Source: Symbiobacterium sp040797425 (lineage in GTDB: Bacteria; Bacillota; Sulfobacillia; Symbiobacteriales; Symbiobacteriaceae). Taken from it: a DNA stretch of 20,536 nucleotides. The stretch's first letter is position 1. Every line of letters begins with the position of its first letter. Below the pieces are notes generated by a model. It saw only the letters and a list, made by a program, of their open reading frames with translations, was not told where the DNA came from and ran no database searches. Location of the stretch: NCBI RefSeq assembly GCF_040797425.1, contig NZ_JBFNEH010000053.1, forward strand, positions 1-20,536, read 5' to 3'. The position numbers were made by a program, and so were the translations under genes. Below, piece after piece: positions 1 to 7,564 of this stretch.

Positions 1-56
1 GTACGGGCCCGTGCCGCGCGAACGGATGTACGCGGTCAGCGGGGGAGGGAGCGGCG

Positions 57-1067
57 ATGATACCGTGGACCTACGCCGAGCCGATCCTGTACGTGGACCT
101 CACCCGGCGCACCGCCCGGGTGGAGGCGACGCCGGCGGCCCTGAAGCGGGGGTACATCGGCGGGGCGGGTTTCGTGGCGAGCCTGCTGGCCGTCGGTCCA
201 CGGGGAGACCAGGCGGCCAGGGCGGCCGAGCGGGTCGCCCTGGCCACGGGTCCCCTCTCGGAGGAGACGGCGGGGCGGATGGCGATGGGCGCGGCCCTGG
301 ACCGGCCGGCCCTCTCGTCGATGGGCGGCCGGATGGCGGCTGCCCTCAAGGGCGCAGGCTACGACGCCGTGGTGATCGACGGCCGGCTGGACCGGCCCGG
401 AGTCCTCGTGCTGGAACCCGAGGGCGTGCACGTGCTGGACGCCGGCCGCCTGTGGGGGCTGGAGGTGCCGGACGCCGCGCGGCAGCTGTACACCGAACTG
501 GGCCCCTACTGGGCGACCATGGTGCTCGGGCCGGCGGGCGACCACGGCGTGCCCTATGCCACGCTGGTGCACGAGGGCCACTTCGCCGGCGGCAGCGGAG
601 TCGCGGCCGTCCTGGGCGCCAAGCGGGTTAAGGCGGTGGCGGTGCGGGACACCCTGGCGGTGCCCTCCCGCTGCACCGGCTGCACCCTGGCGTGCCCGGC
701 CAAGCTCTCGCCCGACGCCGGGCGTGCCGGCGAACTGGGGCTGGACGCGCCTGCCGCCGCACGCATGGCGGCCTGGGTGCGGGGCCTGGTGGCGGCAGGG
801 ATGTTGCCGGAGCCCATCGAACTCCTCACCGAAATCGCGTACCGCCGAGGCGTCGGGGCCCTCTTCGCCGACGGCGAGGAGGCCGCGCTGCGGCGGCTGG
901 GCCCGGAGGCGGCCCGTTACCTGCCTGCCCTGCCGGGCCGGAGGAGGCGCGGCATCGGCGTGGCGGATCTGCTGGGCACCTGCCGGCGGATGTGGCGGGA
1001 GCGCCCGGGGGACGTGCTGCGGTCGGCCCTGGTGGCCACCCGGGGGCTGCTGGCCGATGCCGTCTGA
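57..1067 (+). CDS. Compact aldehyde:ferredoxin oxidoreductase (AOR)-family protein
   Basis: This 336-residue protein belongs to the tungstopterin AOR family. The N-terminal domain is recognisable: LYVDLTRRTARVE (11-23), the GGAGF turn (35-39), ATGPLS (63-68), the GGRMAAALKGAGYDAVVIDG stretch (90-109) and GGSGVAAVLGAKRVKAV (178-194), which matches the family's GAVMGSKNLKAI signature. The 4Fe-4S cysteines C206, C209 and C213 (CxxCxxxC) are present, and a DLLGTC motif (304-309) matches the family's DxxGxC site that supplies the fourth cysteine. AOR enzymes are usually about 600 residues. Here roughly 250 residues between about 294 and 303 and at the C-terminus are missing, including the first DxxG pterin motif. 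The start is ATG 57 with a GGGGGAGGGAG ribosome site. The same frame is open back to base 3, so an earlier start cannot be excluded. fdhD follows 15 bases later, which suggests an operon. Catalysis is uncertain; a reduced or scaffold role is possible. Confidence 0.8.
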   Translation: MIPWTYAEPILYVDLTRRTARVEATPAALKRGYIGGAGFVASLLAVGPRGDQAARAAERVALATGPLSEETAGRMAMGAALDRPALSSMGGRMAAALKGAGYDAVVIDGRLDRPGVLVLEPEGVHVLDAGRLWGLEVPDAARQLYTELGPYWATMVLGPAGDHGVPYATLVHEGHFAGGSGVAAVLGAKRVKAVAVRDTLAVPSRCTGCTLACPAKLSPDAGRAGELGLDAPAAARMAAWVRGLVAAGMLPEPIELLTEIAYRRGVGALFADGEEAALRRLGPEAARYLPALPGRRRRGIGVADLLGTCRRMWRERPGDVLRSALVATRGLLADAV

Positions 1068-1082
1068 CGGAGGAGGGGTTTC

Positions 1083-1829
1083 ATGCGCGATCACGACCAG
1101 CTCCCGCCCATGCCAGTGGAGCGGCCGGCCACGCTGTACATCAACGACCAGGAGGTTGTCACCCTGCAGACGACGCCCAGCCACCTGGATGACTGGGCGA
1201 TCGGCTTTCTTGTTGGCGAGGGCATCATCCGGGACCTGGCCGAGGTGGCGCGGCTCTCGGTGGACGAGGACCGGGGCATGATCTGGGCCGACCTGCCCGG
1301 TCTGACCGAACTGCCCGACGCGAGCACCCGCAAGCGCTACCTCACCGCCGGCTGCGGCAAGGGGGTTACCTTCAGCTCGCTGAAGGACGCCCTGCTCCTG
1401 CGCAAGGTGGAGCATCCGCTGCAGGTCCGCCTGGACGACCTCCTGGAGTGGATGAAGGAGATGCAGCGCAACACCCCGCTGTACGCCGCAACGGGCGGGG
1501 TGCACGCCGCCGGGCTGAAGGACGTGGCCACGGGCGATCTGATCGTCCGGGAGGACATCGGCCGGCACAACGCTCTCGACAAGGCGATCGGCGCCGCCCT
1601 GCGGGCCGGCTGGGACTTCCGCCGGGTGGTCGCCCTGAGCTCCGGCCGCATCTCCTACGAGGCGGCCACGAAGCTGGGCCGGGCGCAGATCGCCGTCGCC
1701 GTCTCGCTGACCGCGGCGACCGACCAGGCGGTGCGGCTGGCCAGCCACCTGGGGCTGGACCTGGTGGGCTACGCCCGCAGCCCCAGGCACGCGGTGATCT
1801 ACACCCGGAGCGGGCGCGTGCTCCAATAG
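1083..1829 (+). CDS. fdhD: FdhD, formate dehydrogenase accessory sulfurtransferase
   Basis: In E. coli, FdhD passes sulfur from the cysteine desulfurase IscS to the Mo- or W-bis-pterin cofactor, which formate dehydrogenase needs for activity. It acts in the cytoplasm. Family landmarks in this 248-residue protein are DDWAIGFLVGEGII (36-49), the loop cysteine in TAGCGKGVTF (C91), TGGVHAA (137-143) and EDIGRHNALDKAIG (157-170). The E. coli protein has a CxxC pair in the loop. Here only C91 remains, with Ala-Gly before it, as in many Firmicute and archaeal homologues from memory. The ATG is preceded by GGAGGAGGGG at about 1070-1079. It lies just behind the AOR-like gene, so both probably serve a Mo/W-pterin enzyme. 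No formate dehydrogenase gene is in the window. Confidence 0.95.
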   Translation: MRDHDQLPPMPVERPATLYINDQEVVTLQTTPSHLDDWAIGFLVGEGIIRDLAEVARLSVDEDRGMIWADLPGLTELPDASTRKRYLTAGCGKGVTFSSLKDALLLRKVEHPLQVRLDDLLEWMKEMQRNTPLYAATGGVHAAGLKDVATGDLIVREDIGRHNALDKAIGAALRAGWDFRRVVALSSGRISYEAATKLGRAQIAVAVSLTAATDQAVRLASHLGLDLVGYARSPRHAVIYTRSGRVLQ

Positions 1830-1835
1830 GAAGCG

Positions 1836-1850
1836 ACGGGCGCCGCCCGT
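1836..1850. terminator. Possible short hairpin between convergent genes
   Basis: ACGGGC, a three-base loop GCC, and GCCCGT form a perfect 6-bp hairpin seven bases after the fdhD stop. There is no T-run, so its role as a terminator is only inferred. The gap between fdhD and the convergent DUF881 gene is about 100 bases. Confidence 0.3.
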
Positions 1851-1932
1851 ACCGCCCTGGCACGCGGGGTGCCGAGGGGGTGCGGGGGCGCCCTTGCGCG
1901 GTTCGCCTGTTATCTGGGTCGGCCCGGGGTGC

Positions 1933-2772
1933 TCAACGCCCGTCGGGCCGCTCCGGGTACGGAAGAGCGCGCGAGGCCAGCAGGGCATGCGGGGTGTCGC
2001 TGCCGTAAGGAGAGGCATCCCCCTGCGCGGGGACCTGCGGCCAGGGGCCACCGGTATCCGCGGCGCTGACGCTGGTTGTGGACGTGGCGTAGCGGAAGGT
2101 GGGCGGCGTCTTCACCGGGGGCAGAGTGAGGCTGTCGCTTCGAATCACCGACACCTTGATGCCCCAGCGGGCGAGCAGGTCGATCACGCCGCCCCGCAGC
2201 TTCAGCGAGGCGTCCAGCACCGCAGGGTCGCCGATGGCGTGAATCTCCACCGGCGAGGCGATCATCGTCTCGTGCACCAGGATGCGGTCTCCGACGTTCC
2301 GGATGCCGGTGACGCTGGAGAGGCGGACGCCCCCCACCGAGATGGCCTCGGCGCCGGCCGTGAGCAGCTCGTTCACCACCCGCCAGATGTCCTCGTCGGC
2401 CACCTTGTTGGCCGCGCTCACCGCCTCCGGCGTCTCGCTCAGCGTGACGACCACCCCCGGACCGGTCACCTCGGTGGTGCCGGCCAGGAGCCTGAGCCGC
2501 TCCATCTCGGCGGCCTGCGAGGGTGACGACAGCGACTGGCGCAGCTGGGCCACCTCCTGCTCGAGAGCGCGGATGCGCTCCTCCGCCGCCTTCAGCTGCG
2601 CCTCGCGGTCGGAGAGCGCGGCGACGAGCTCATCGGCGCGCATCCGGCTGGGGTCGAGGTTCTGCTGGCTGGTGATCCGGAACTGGATCGTCAGCAGCAG
2701 GCCGAGGAACATCATCACCAGGGCCAGCGCCCACTTCGAGTTCTTCACCTGAACACTCACTTCCGTTGACAC
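1933..2772 (-). CDS. DUF881-family membrane-anchored coiled-coil protein
   Basis: This 279-residue protein has a short cytoplasmic N-terminus, one membrane segment (about 13-31, WALALVMMFLGLLLTIQF) and then a heptad-like coiled coil (about 44-80, rich in Glu, Leu and Arg). A DUF881 globular domain (about 95-225) follows, recognised by TGPGVVVTLSETP, a LLTAGAEAISVGGVRLSS-type stretch, and a Gly-rich DLLARWGIKVSVI end. DUF881 proteins are common in Gram-positive bacteria, often near division or sporulation genes; their biochemical role is not known. The C-terminal 50 residues are Pro/Ser/Thr-rich and look disordered. The start is GTG 2772 with only a weak GGTAGG upstream; GTG 2760 is an alternative. 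The gene is divergent from the MFS gene and convergent with fdhD. Confidence 0.85.
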   Translation of the reverse strand: MSTEVSVQVKNSKWALALVMMFLGLLLTIQFRITSQQNLDPSRMRADELVAALSDREAQLKAAEERIRALEQEVAQLRQSLSSPSQAAEMERLRLLAGTTEVTGPGVVVTLSETPEAVSAANKVADEDIWRVVNELLTAGAEAISVGGVRLSSVTGIRNVGDRILVHETMIASPVEIHAIGDPAVLDASLKLRGGVIDLLARWGIKVSVIRSDSLTLPPVKTPPTFRYATSTTSVSAADTGGPWPQVPAQGDASPYGSDTPHALLASRALPYPERPDGR

Positions 2773-2917
2773 ACTTTGCCAAGTTGCCTACCTCGCTCTC
2801 TTCGACCCCGGCGCCGGGACTCCTCCAGGGTGGACGGGGAGGAGGAGAAGCGGCGGGGGGCGAATGCAAGGGTATCACCAACGGCCGTCGAGTGTCTACG
2901 AGGAGGAAGCGAAAACC

Positions 2918-4099
2918 TTGAACCCAGTCGCCGCCGCGGGGCGTCCCGCCCTCGCCTTTCTGTTCGTGCTCAGCCTCACCCACGGGGTCGTGGACCTCAC
3001 CTCCGGCGCCATCATCGCCCTTCTGCCGGCGATGCGGGAGGCCTACTCCCTCTCCTACGCAATGGTGAGCCTCATCCCGCTCTTCGCCAACCTGACCTCC
3101 ACCTTCACGCAGCCGATCTTCGGCATCATCAGCGACCGGTCGGAGATGCACTGGCTGCTGCCGCTCAGCGTCACCCTGGGCGGGCTGGGCCTTGCGGTGG
3201 TGGGCTTCCTCTCCAACTACTGGCTGGTGCTGGCGGCCGTGGTGGTGAGCGCGCTGGGCAGCGCCGCCTTCCACCCGGAGGGGGCGCACGCGGCGCACAA
3301 CCTGGCCGGCGGGCGGCGGGCCCTGGCCATGGCCATCTACAACGTGGGCGGCAACCTGGGCTACGCCCTGGGGCCGGCCTTCGCCACCGCGCTGATCGCC
3401 GCCTTCGGCCTGCGGGGCACCTGGGGGGCGGCGGTCCTGCCGCTCTCCCTGGCCGTCTGGCTGCTCTGGCTGCTGCCCCGCTGGCGCGCCCACGAGCAGG
3501 AGGCCGCGGCGCGCCGGAACGGGCAGGCAGCCCCCGGGGAGACCAACTGGCGCGGCACGGTGCTGATCACCCTGGTGGTGATCCTGCGGTCGGTGATCCA
3601 CCTGGGCATGACCACCTTTGTGCCCTTCTTCTGGATCGACGTGCTGGGCTACAACCCCGACACGGCCGGCCTGGTGCAGATGATCTACCTGCTGGCCGGC
3701 GTGCTGGGCACCCTGCTCGGCGCCCCGCTGGCTGACCGCTTCGGCACCAAGCCGGTGCTGATCGCGTCCTTCGCCCTGCTCCTGCCCCTGCAGGCTATTC
3801 TTTCCTTCCTGCGGGGCTGGCCGCTCCTGATCGGCCTCTTCGGCGCCGGCTTCCTGGTGGTCTCCACGTTCACGACCACACTGGTGATGACCCAGGACTA
3901 CATGCCCCGCAGCCTGGGCCTGGCCTCGGGACTCAACCTGGGCCTCGCCTTCGGCATGGGGGGCGTGGGCAACTCCATCCTGGGCGTGGTGGCCGATCAC
4001 TTTGGCGTGCTCGTCGTCATGCGGGTGATCGCCTTGCTGGTGGTGCCGGCGCTGCTGCTCACGCTCGTGCTGCCGCCGGTGCGGCTGGCGCAGGAGTGA
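2918..4099 (+). CDS. MFS exporter, fosmidomycin-resistance (Fsr) type
   Basis: This 393-residue, very hydrophobic protein has about 12 membrane segments, as expected for the major facilitator superfamily. The first segment, with HGVVDLTSGAIIALLPAM, and the following SLSYAMVSLI closely resemble the Fsr branch, whose E. coli member exports fosmidomycin. The short GIISDR loop after segment 2 matches the MFS A-motif position, and the equivalent GAPLADRFGTK loop appears in the second half. TTG 2918 is chosen as start because AGGAGG (2901-2906) lies 11 bases before it; an ATG at 2864 in the same frame lacks a ribosome site and would add a polar tail. The substrate cannot be read from the sequence. 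The stop is 49 bases before selC. Confidence 0.85.
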   Translation: MNPVAAAGRPALAFLFVLSLTHGVVDLTSGAIIALLPAMREAYSLSYAMVSLIPLFANLTSTFTQPIFGIISDRSEMHWLLPLSVTLGGLGLAVVGFLSNYWLVLAAVVVSALGSAAFHPEGAHAAHNLAGGRRALAMAIYNVGGNLGYALGPAFATALIAAFGLRGTWGAAVLPLSLAVWLLWLLPRWRAHEQEAAARRNGQAAPGETNWRGTVLITLVVILRSVIHLGMTTFVPFFWIDVLGYNPDTAGLVQMIYLLAGVLGTLLGAPLADRFGTKPVLIASFALLLPLQAILSFLRGWPLLIGLFGAGFLVVSTFTTTLVMTQDYMPRSLGLASGLNLGLAFGMGGVGNSILGVVADHFGVLVVMRVIALLVVPALLLTLVLPPVRLAQE

Positions 4100-4106
4100 G
4101 GCTCGG

Positions 4107-4135
4107 TTGCGGCGGCGTTTCAAGTGTGATATAGT
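4107..4135 (+). promoter_or_regulatory. Sigma-70-type promoter of selC
   Basis: TTGCGG (4107-4112) and TATAGT (4130-4135) are separated by 17 bases. Transcription would begin near 4142, only a few bases before the tRNA 5' end. The -35 box matches consensus at three of six positions and the -10 box at five of six. Confidence 0.6.
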
Positions 4136-4148
4136 CTTGATCGCAGAC

Positions 4149-4247
4149 GGGAGTAGATCGGGTCCTGGTGGCCCGCACGGTCTTCAAAACCGCTTGAGCC
4201 GTAGTGATCCTGCGGCTGGTGGGTTCGATTCCCACATACTCCCGCCA
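4149..4247 (+). tRNA. selC: tRNA-Sec (selenocysteine, anticodon TCA)
   Basis: This 99-nt tRNA has an encoded CCA end and reads UGA. Its fold is the long bacterial tRNA-Sec form. The acceptor stem GGGAGTAG pairs with ATACTCCC (7 bp plus a G-A mismatch at the eighth pair). The long D stem is 6 bp (4159-4164 with 4170-4175). The anticodon loop CTTCAAA (4182-4188) has TCA at 4184-4186. The long variable arm pairs 4198-4204 with 4210-4216. The T arm is GTGGG-TTCGATT-CCCAC, and G is the discriminator base. The anticodon stem has only four clear pairs, with A-C below them. SelA charges it with selenium from SelD product. Together with selA and selD, this shows that the organism makes selenoproteins. 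Confidence 0.96.
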
Positions 4248-4266
4248 GATCAGGCGCATCGATCGC

Positions 4267-4298
4267 GAGCCGTCCCGGCCATGAGACCGGGACGGCTC
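4267..4298 (+). terminator. Strong hairpin downstream of selC
   Basis: GAGCCGTCCCGG and CCGGGACGGCTC form a perfect 12-bp stem with an 8-base loop, 19 bases after the tRNA CCA end. Only AAACTGTGTCT follows, so the T-run is poor. It most likely ends the selC transcript and may also serve the convergent helicase-like gene. Confidence 0.6.
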
Positions 4299-4422
4299 AA
4301 ACTGTGTCTGGGCGGCCTGGTCTGTGCAGGCCGTGTGCCCGTCTCTCCGGCCGGGAGTGTCCGCTCGGCTTCTGTCCCAGCTGGAACCGGTTTGACCGGA
4401 CCGCCTGGCCTCGTCAACCTCC

Positions 4423-7398
4423 CTATAGCTGCCACTCCCGCAGCCGGTCCCAGTCGCCCGGCGGCACGGCCAGATACTGGAGGCCGGCCTCCGCGCAGAT
4501 GACCGCGGCGGGCCCCGGCTCGCCCTGCTCCAGTTCCACCACGGCCAGGGGCATCAGCTGCTCGCCGTCGATCACCGTGACCAGCGGGTACGTGGTCAGC
4601 GCCGCCTCCTGCCGGGTGGGCGGCAGCGCAGCCAGCCGCTCGGCCCCCAGCGCCCACGCCAGCGGCAGGCGCGGCGCCAGCAGCACGCCGCGCTGCCGCA
4701 GCCGCACGGAGAGGCGGTTGAGGAGCTCCCGCTCCGACGCCGTCAGGCCCTCGGGGATAGCGTCCGTTGCCGTGAGGGCGGAGACGAGCGTCTCCCGCTC
4801 CGTGGGCAGCAGGCCGAACGCCTCGGGCTGGAGCCCGCCGGCCGGCGCCTCGGCGGCACCGGCGGCACCGTCCAGGATCTCCGCCAGGCCCGGCGCCTGC
4901 TCCAGCGTCGCCCGGTGGCCCACGATGACCGCCTGCTCGGTGGCGCAGTCGAGGGCGCGCCGCACCAGCCCCCGGCGCTCCTCCAGCCACGCCAGGCCCT
5001 CCGGCGTCGCACCCGCGGCCAGGACCAGTGAGAGCACCACCGCCCGGTGCTTGCGGGTGATCCCGTCCGCCGGGTAGACCGGCACGCGGGCCAGGACCTG
5101 TGTGCGCGCCGGGTCGCGCTCAGCCTGGGCGAGCCGCTCCAGCAGCTGCCGGAGCAGCCGCACCTGGCCGCTGAAGGGGCTGACGATGGCCACGTCGTCC
5201 ACGCCGGCCTCCACAAGGTGCGCCACTTGCAGCAGCACTGCCCGGGCCTCCAGTGGGTTCCGGGCCTGGCTGATGGCAGCCGGCGCGGCGAACTGCGTCT
5301 GGCCGTCGGCCACGTTGGTGAACTGCGTTTCGAGGCGCGCCTGGTACCGGCCGCTCAGGCGGCGGGTCTGGGGTCCGGCCACCGCCAGGGCCCGGTGCAG
5401 CGGCGTCATCTCGGTGTAGGTGAACGGGGCCAGGTTGTGCCCTTCCACCTGGTTGAGCAGGCGGGCGTCCTCGTCGGGACCCAGTGCGGTCACCGGCGGG
5501 GGCGCCGACTCGTCGCCCAGCAGGGCCACGTGTTTGGCCCGGTAGAGCACCGGCAGGAACGCAGGGATCTGCAGCCGGTGGGCGTCGTCCACCACCAGCA
5601 GGTCAAACATCTCGGGCTCGTTGGGCACGATACCCGCAACGGCGAGGTGCGGGGTGACTACCACGGGGAAGGCGGCCAGCAGGTCGGAGAACCGCTGCCG
5701 CGTGAGGATCGAGCGCCTGTCGTCCCCGCGTTCCAGCGACGCGATCTCCGCCTTCACCGAGGCGATGATCTGGTCCAGGTGTGGGCGGAACCGGGCCACC
5801 CGCTGCAGCCACGCCGCCTCCAGCCGGCGCCGGTCGACCTCCGCCTTCCGGCGGGCGGCGTCCTGCACCGCCGCGGCGGCCTCCGCGAGACTGCGCCGGC
5901 GGGTCCCGGCCTGCGCCTGGATCTGCCGGGCACGGGTGAGCAGGAGGGGATAGGCCTGCAGCAGGAGGCCGAGGCCTTCCACCTGGGCCGGCAGGTCGCC
6001 TTCCGGATGGCAGAACTCGGGGATGCCCGCCTGCCGAAGGGCGCTCTTGATCTGCCCGGCGCGGCGCATCTGGGCCAGCCGGGCGCCCAGGGAACCGCCC
6101 TCCTCCGTCCAGGAGAGGGCGCGCACGTGCAGGTCGCGCAGGGCGGCGAGCTGCTCCGGGCGGAACTGGTCGGCGTTGGCCTCGGTGATGCGCCCCGCCA
6201 GGGCCGCGATCCAGTCCCGGCGGGGATGACGGGCGAGGTCGGCCTCGACGCGGCCGGCCACCGGCGCCATCGCCTTCCCGAGGTCGGCGAGGGCGGATGC
6301 CTGCCGCTCCTCCGCCTGGAGCCGGTCCAGCTCGCGGGCCAGCTCCCGGCTCTCCGCCGCCAGCGCCTCGTCGGGCGACGCCGGCTCCTCCGGCCGCGTG
6401 GCCCCGTCCGGGTGCACGGCCTCCTCCGGTCCCCGCAGCGCCTCCAGCACCTCCAGGGCCCGCTGCAGGCTGGCGAGCCACGCCTCCTTGCTGCCGATCC
6501 GCAGCACGCCGGGGAAGGCGGCGAGCAGCTCGTCCGGCAGCTGGCCGTCCGGGCTCACCCACAGCACTCGCTGCCCCGCCGCGGCGGCGCTCGCGACGAG
6601 GCAGGCCGCGGCGCGGCTCTTCCCCGACCCCGCAGGGCCGGAGACGGCCAGGAACGGCGCCCGCCAGCGCTTGACCACCTGTACCTGGTCAGCGTCGAGC
6701 GGCTGGATGGCCAGGTAATCGTCGTTCGGGCGGGCCGCGGGGAGGCCCTGCTCCCCGCTGAAGATGCGGATCCCGTCGGGCAGCCGGTCCTTGCGCAGCT
6801 GTTCCATGAGCTGCAGCTCACGGGCGGGTCCCCGGGCCTGGCCGAATCCCTCGGCGCCGAACAGCACCGCGTCGTACTGGAGGTCGACGCCGGCCAGGAA
6901 CTGGTTGAGCAGCTCCACGGGCTCCGGGCCGCGGCTGCTCAGCCAGCTTCGCTGCAGTTCGGCGATCTCGGCATCCGTGAGGCCGGCGGCGAACCGCAGG
7001 TAGAACCGGTTGAACAGGAGTTCCCGCATTCCCCGGGTGAGCACCACGGTCTGGGGGGCGGTGCCGGGCTCCAGGGTCACCTCGGTGTAGCAGATGGGGT
7101 ACAGGCGCTCCCCCTCCCGGACCAGCGGGTAGCCGTAGATGAAGGTGCCCCCGATGCCGCGGCCCCGCCGGTTCAGGTAGGCGAGGATGGGCTGCGTGTG
7201 CGCGGGGTTGCTGATAATGGTCGTGCTGGCCTTGCGGGTGACCAGGTGCTCCTCGATGCGGTGCAGGATCACCCTGGCATTCGGGTCGGCGGGTACCTGG
7301 ATGCCGAGTTCCTGCTCCCGGCTGAGACAGTTACGGTAGTACTGGACCAGGCTGGTCCAGAACGGAACGGCTGGGCGAGACGGTTTGGACGTGGACAT
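4423..7398 (-). CDS. Large superfamily-1 helicase-like P-loop protein with degenerate motifs
   Basis: This 991-residue protein resembles Upf1/SMUBP2-type SF1 helicases, but most motifs are eroded. Motif I is intact (GPAGSGKS, 254-261, K260). Motif II reads VVDDAHR (DDAH at 604-607) in place of DEAH/DEAQ. LLGDESAPPPV replaces the usual GDPxQLPP of motif III. IVSPFSGQVRLL fits motif IV. GITRKHRAVVLSLV replaces the DGFQGRE motif V, and ERRGLVRRALDCATEQAVIVG (about 807-827) replaces the RRLNVALTRAK motif VI. Charged helical stretches at about 345-380 and 480-545 suggest coiled coils. The last 100 residues (YPLVTVIDGEQLMPLAVVEL) recall a DUF2726/PD-(D/E)XK fold without its catalytic set. ATG 7398 has GGGAGGT at spacing 8. 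It lies between selC and selA and is divergent from selA. ATP binding is likely; unwinding activity is doubtful. A role in selenium metabolism is speculation from position. Confidence 0.75.
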   Translation of the reverse strand: MSTSKPSRPAVPFWTSLVQYYRNCLSREQELGIQVPADPNARVILHRIEEHLVTRKASTTIISNPAHTQPILAYLNRRGRGIGGTFIYGYPLVREGERLYPICYTEVTLEPGTAPQTVVLTRGMRELLFNRFYLRFAAGLTDAEIAELQRSWLSSRGPEPVELLNQFLAGVDLQYDAVLFGAEGFGQARGPARELQLMEQLRKDRLPDGIRIFSGEQGLPAARPNDDYLAIQPLDADQVQVVKRWRAPFLAVSGPAGSGKSRAAACLVASAAAAGQRVLWVSPDGQLPDELLAAFPGVLRIGSKEAWLASLQRALEVLEALRGPEEAVHPDGATRPEEPASPDEALAAESRELARELDRLQAEERQASALADLGKAMAPVAGRVEADLARHPRRDWIAALAGRITEANADQFRPEQLAALRDLHVRALSWTEEGGSLGARLAQMRRAGQIKSALRQAGIPEFCHPEGDLPAQVEGLGLLLQAYPLLLTRARQIQAQAGTRRRSLAEAAAAVQDAARRKAEVDRRRLEAAWLQRVARFRPHLDQIIASVKAEIASLERGDDRRSILTRQRFSDLLAAFPVVVTPHLAVAGIVPNEPEMFDLLVVDDAHRLQIPAFLPVLYRAKHVALLGDESAPPPVTALGPDEDARLLNQVEGHNLAPFTYTEMTPLHRALAVAGPQTRRLSGRYQARLETQFTNVADGQTQFAAPAAISQARNPLEARAVLLQVAHLVEAGVDDVAIVSPFSGQVRLLRQLLERLAQAERDPARTQVLARVPVYPADGITRKHRAVVLSLVLAAGATPEGLAWLEERRGLVRRALDCATEQAVIVGHRATLEQAPGLAEILDGAAGAAEAPAGGLQPEAFGLLPTERETLVSALTATDAIPEGLTASERELLNRLSVRLRQRGVLLAPRLPLAWALGAERLAALPPTRQEAALTTYPLVTVIDGEQLMPLAVVELEQGEPGPAAVICAEAGLQYLAVPPGDWDRLREWQL

Positions 7399-7483
7399 CG
7401 GGCTGACCTCCCGGGACGGTTAAGTCCTTCGCACGTAGAATATTCCGGGTTAGAACGTCTAGTTCCTCTTCGACCGGCCGCCC

Positions 7484-7513
7484 TTGGCCCCGGGCTCCGG
7501 GGTGACTTATAAT
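7484..7513 (+). promoter_or_regulatory. Sigma-70-type promoter of the selA-selD-bshC operon
   Basis: TTGGCC (7484-7489) and a perfect TATAAT (7508-7513) are 18 bases apart. The selA start codon follows about 50 bases downstream. The promoter lies in the same frame as selA upstream of its start, which argues against an upstream-extended SelA. Confidence 0.7.
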
Positions 7514-7564
7514 TTTAGGAGCGATCTGAACCACCTGGATTTCGGGCGATCGGAGGCACGAAGG

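Noticed and set aside
1..56. End of an upstream gene
   Set aside because: All three frames are open for part of this short stretch (one stops at 58-60 in an ATGA overlap). No frame gives a recognisable protein end, so no gene is called.
36..2051. Very long open frame on the minus strand across the AOR-like and fdhD genes
   Set aside because: High GC leaves antisense frames open. The translation is Gly/Arg/Pro/His-rich with no domain, while the plus-strand frames give clear families.
2630..4123. Minus-strand frame opposite the MFS gene
   Set aside because: Composition is His/Gln/Gly-rich without any known pattern, and the plus strand encodes a clear transporter.
5047..7512. 821-codon plus-strand frame opposite the helicase-like gene
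   Set aside because: It lacks a ribosome site and domain, and mirrors the codons of the minus-strand gene. The minus-strand frame has an intact P-loop.
7484..7564. N-terminal extension of SelA from TTG 7484
   Set aside because: The extra codons run through the TTGGCC/TATAAT promoter, and ATG 7565 has its own ribosome site and fits the family start.
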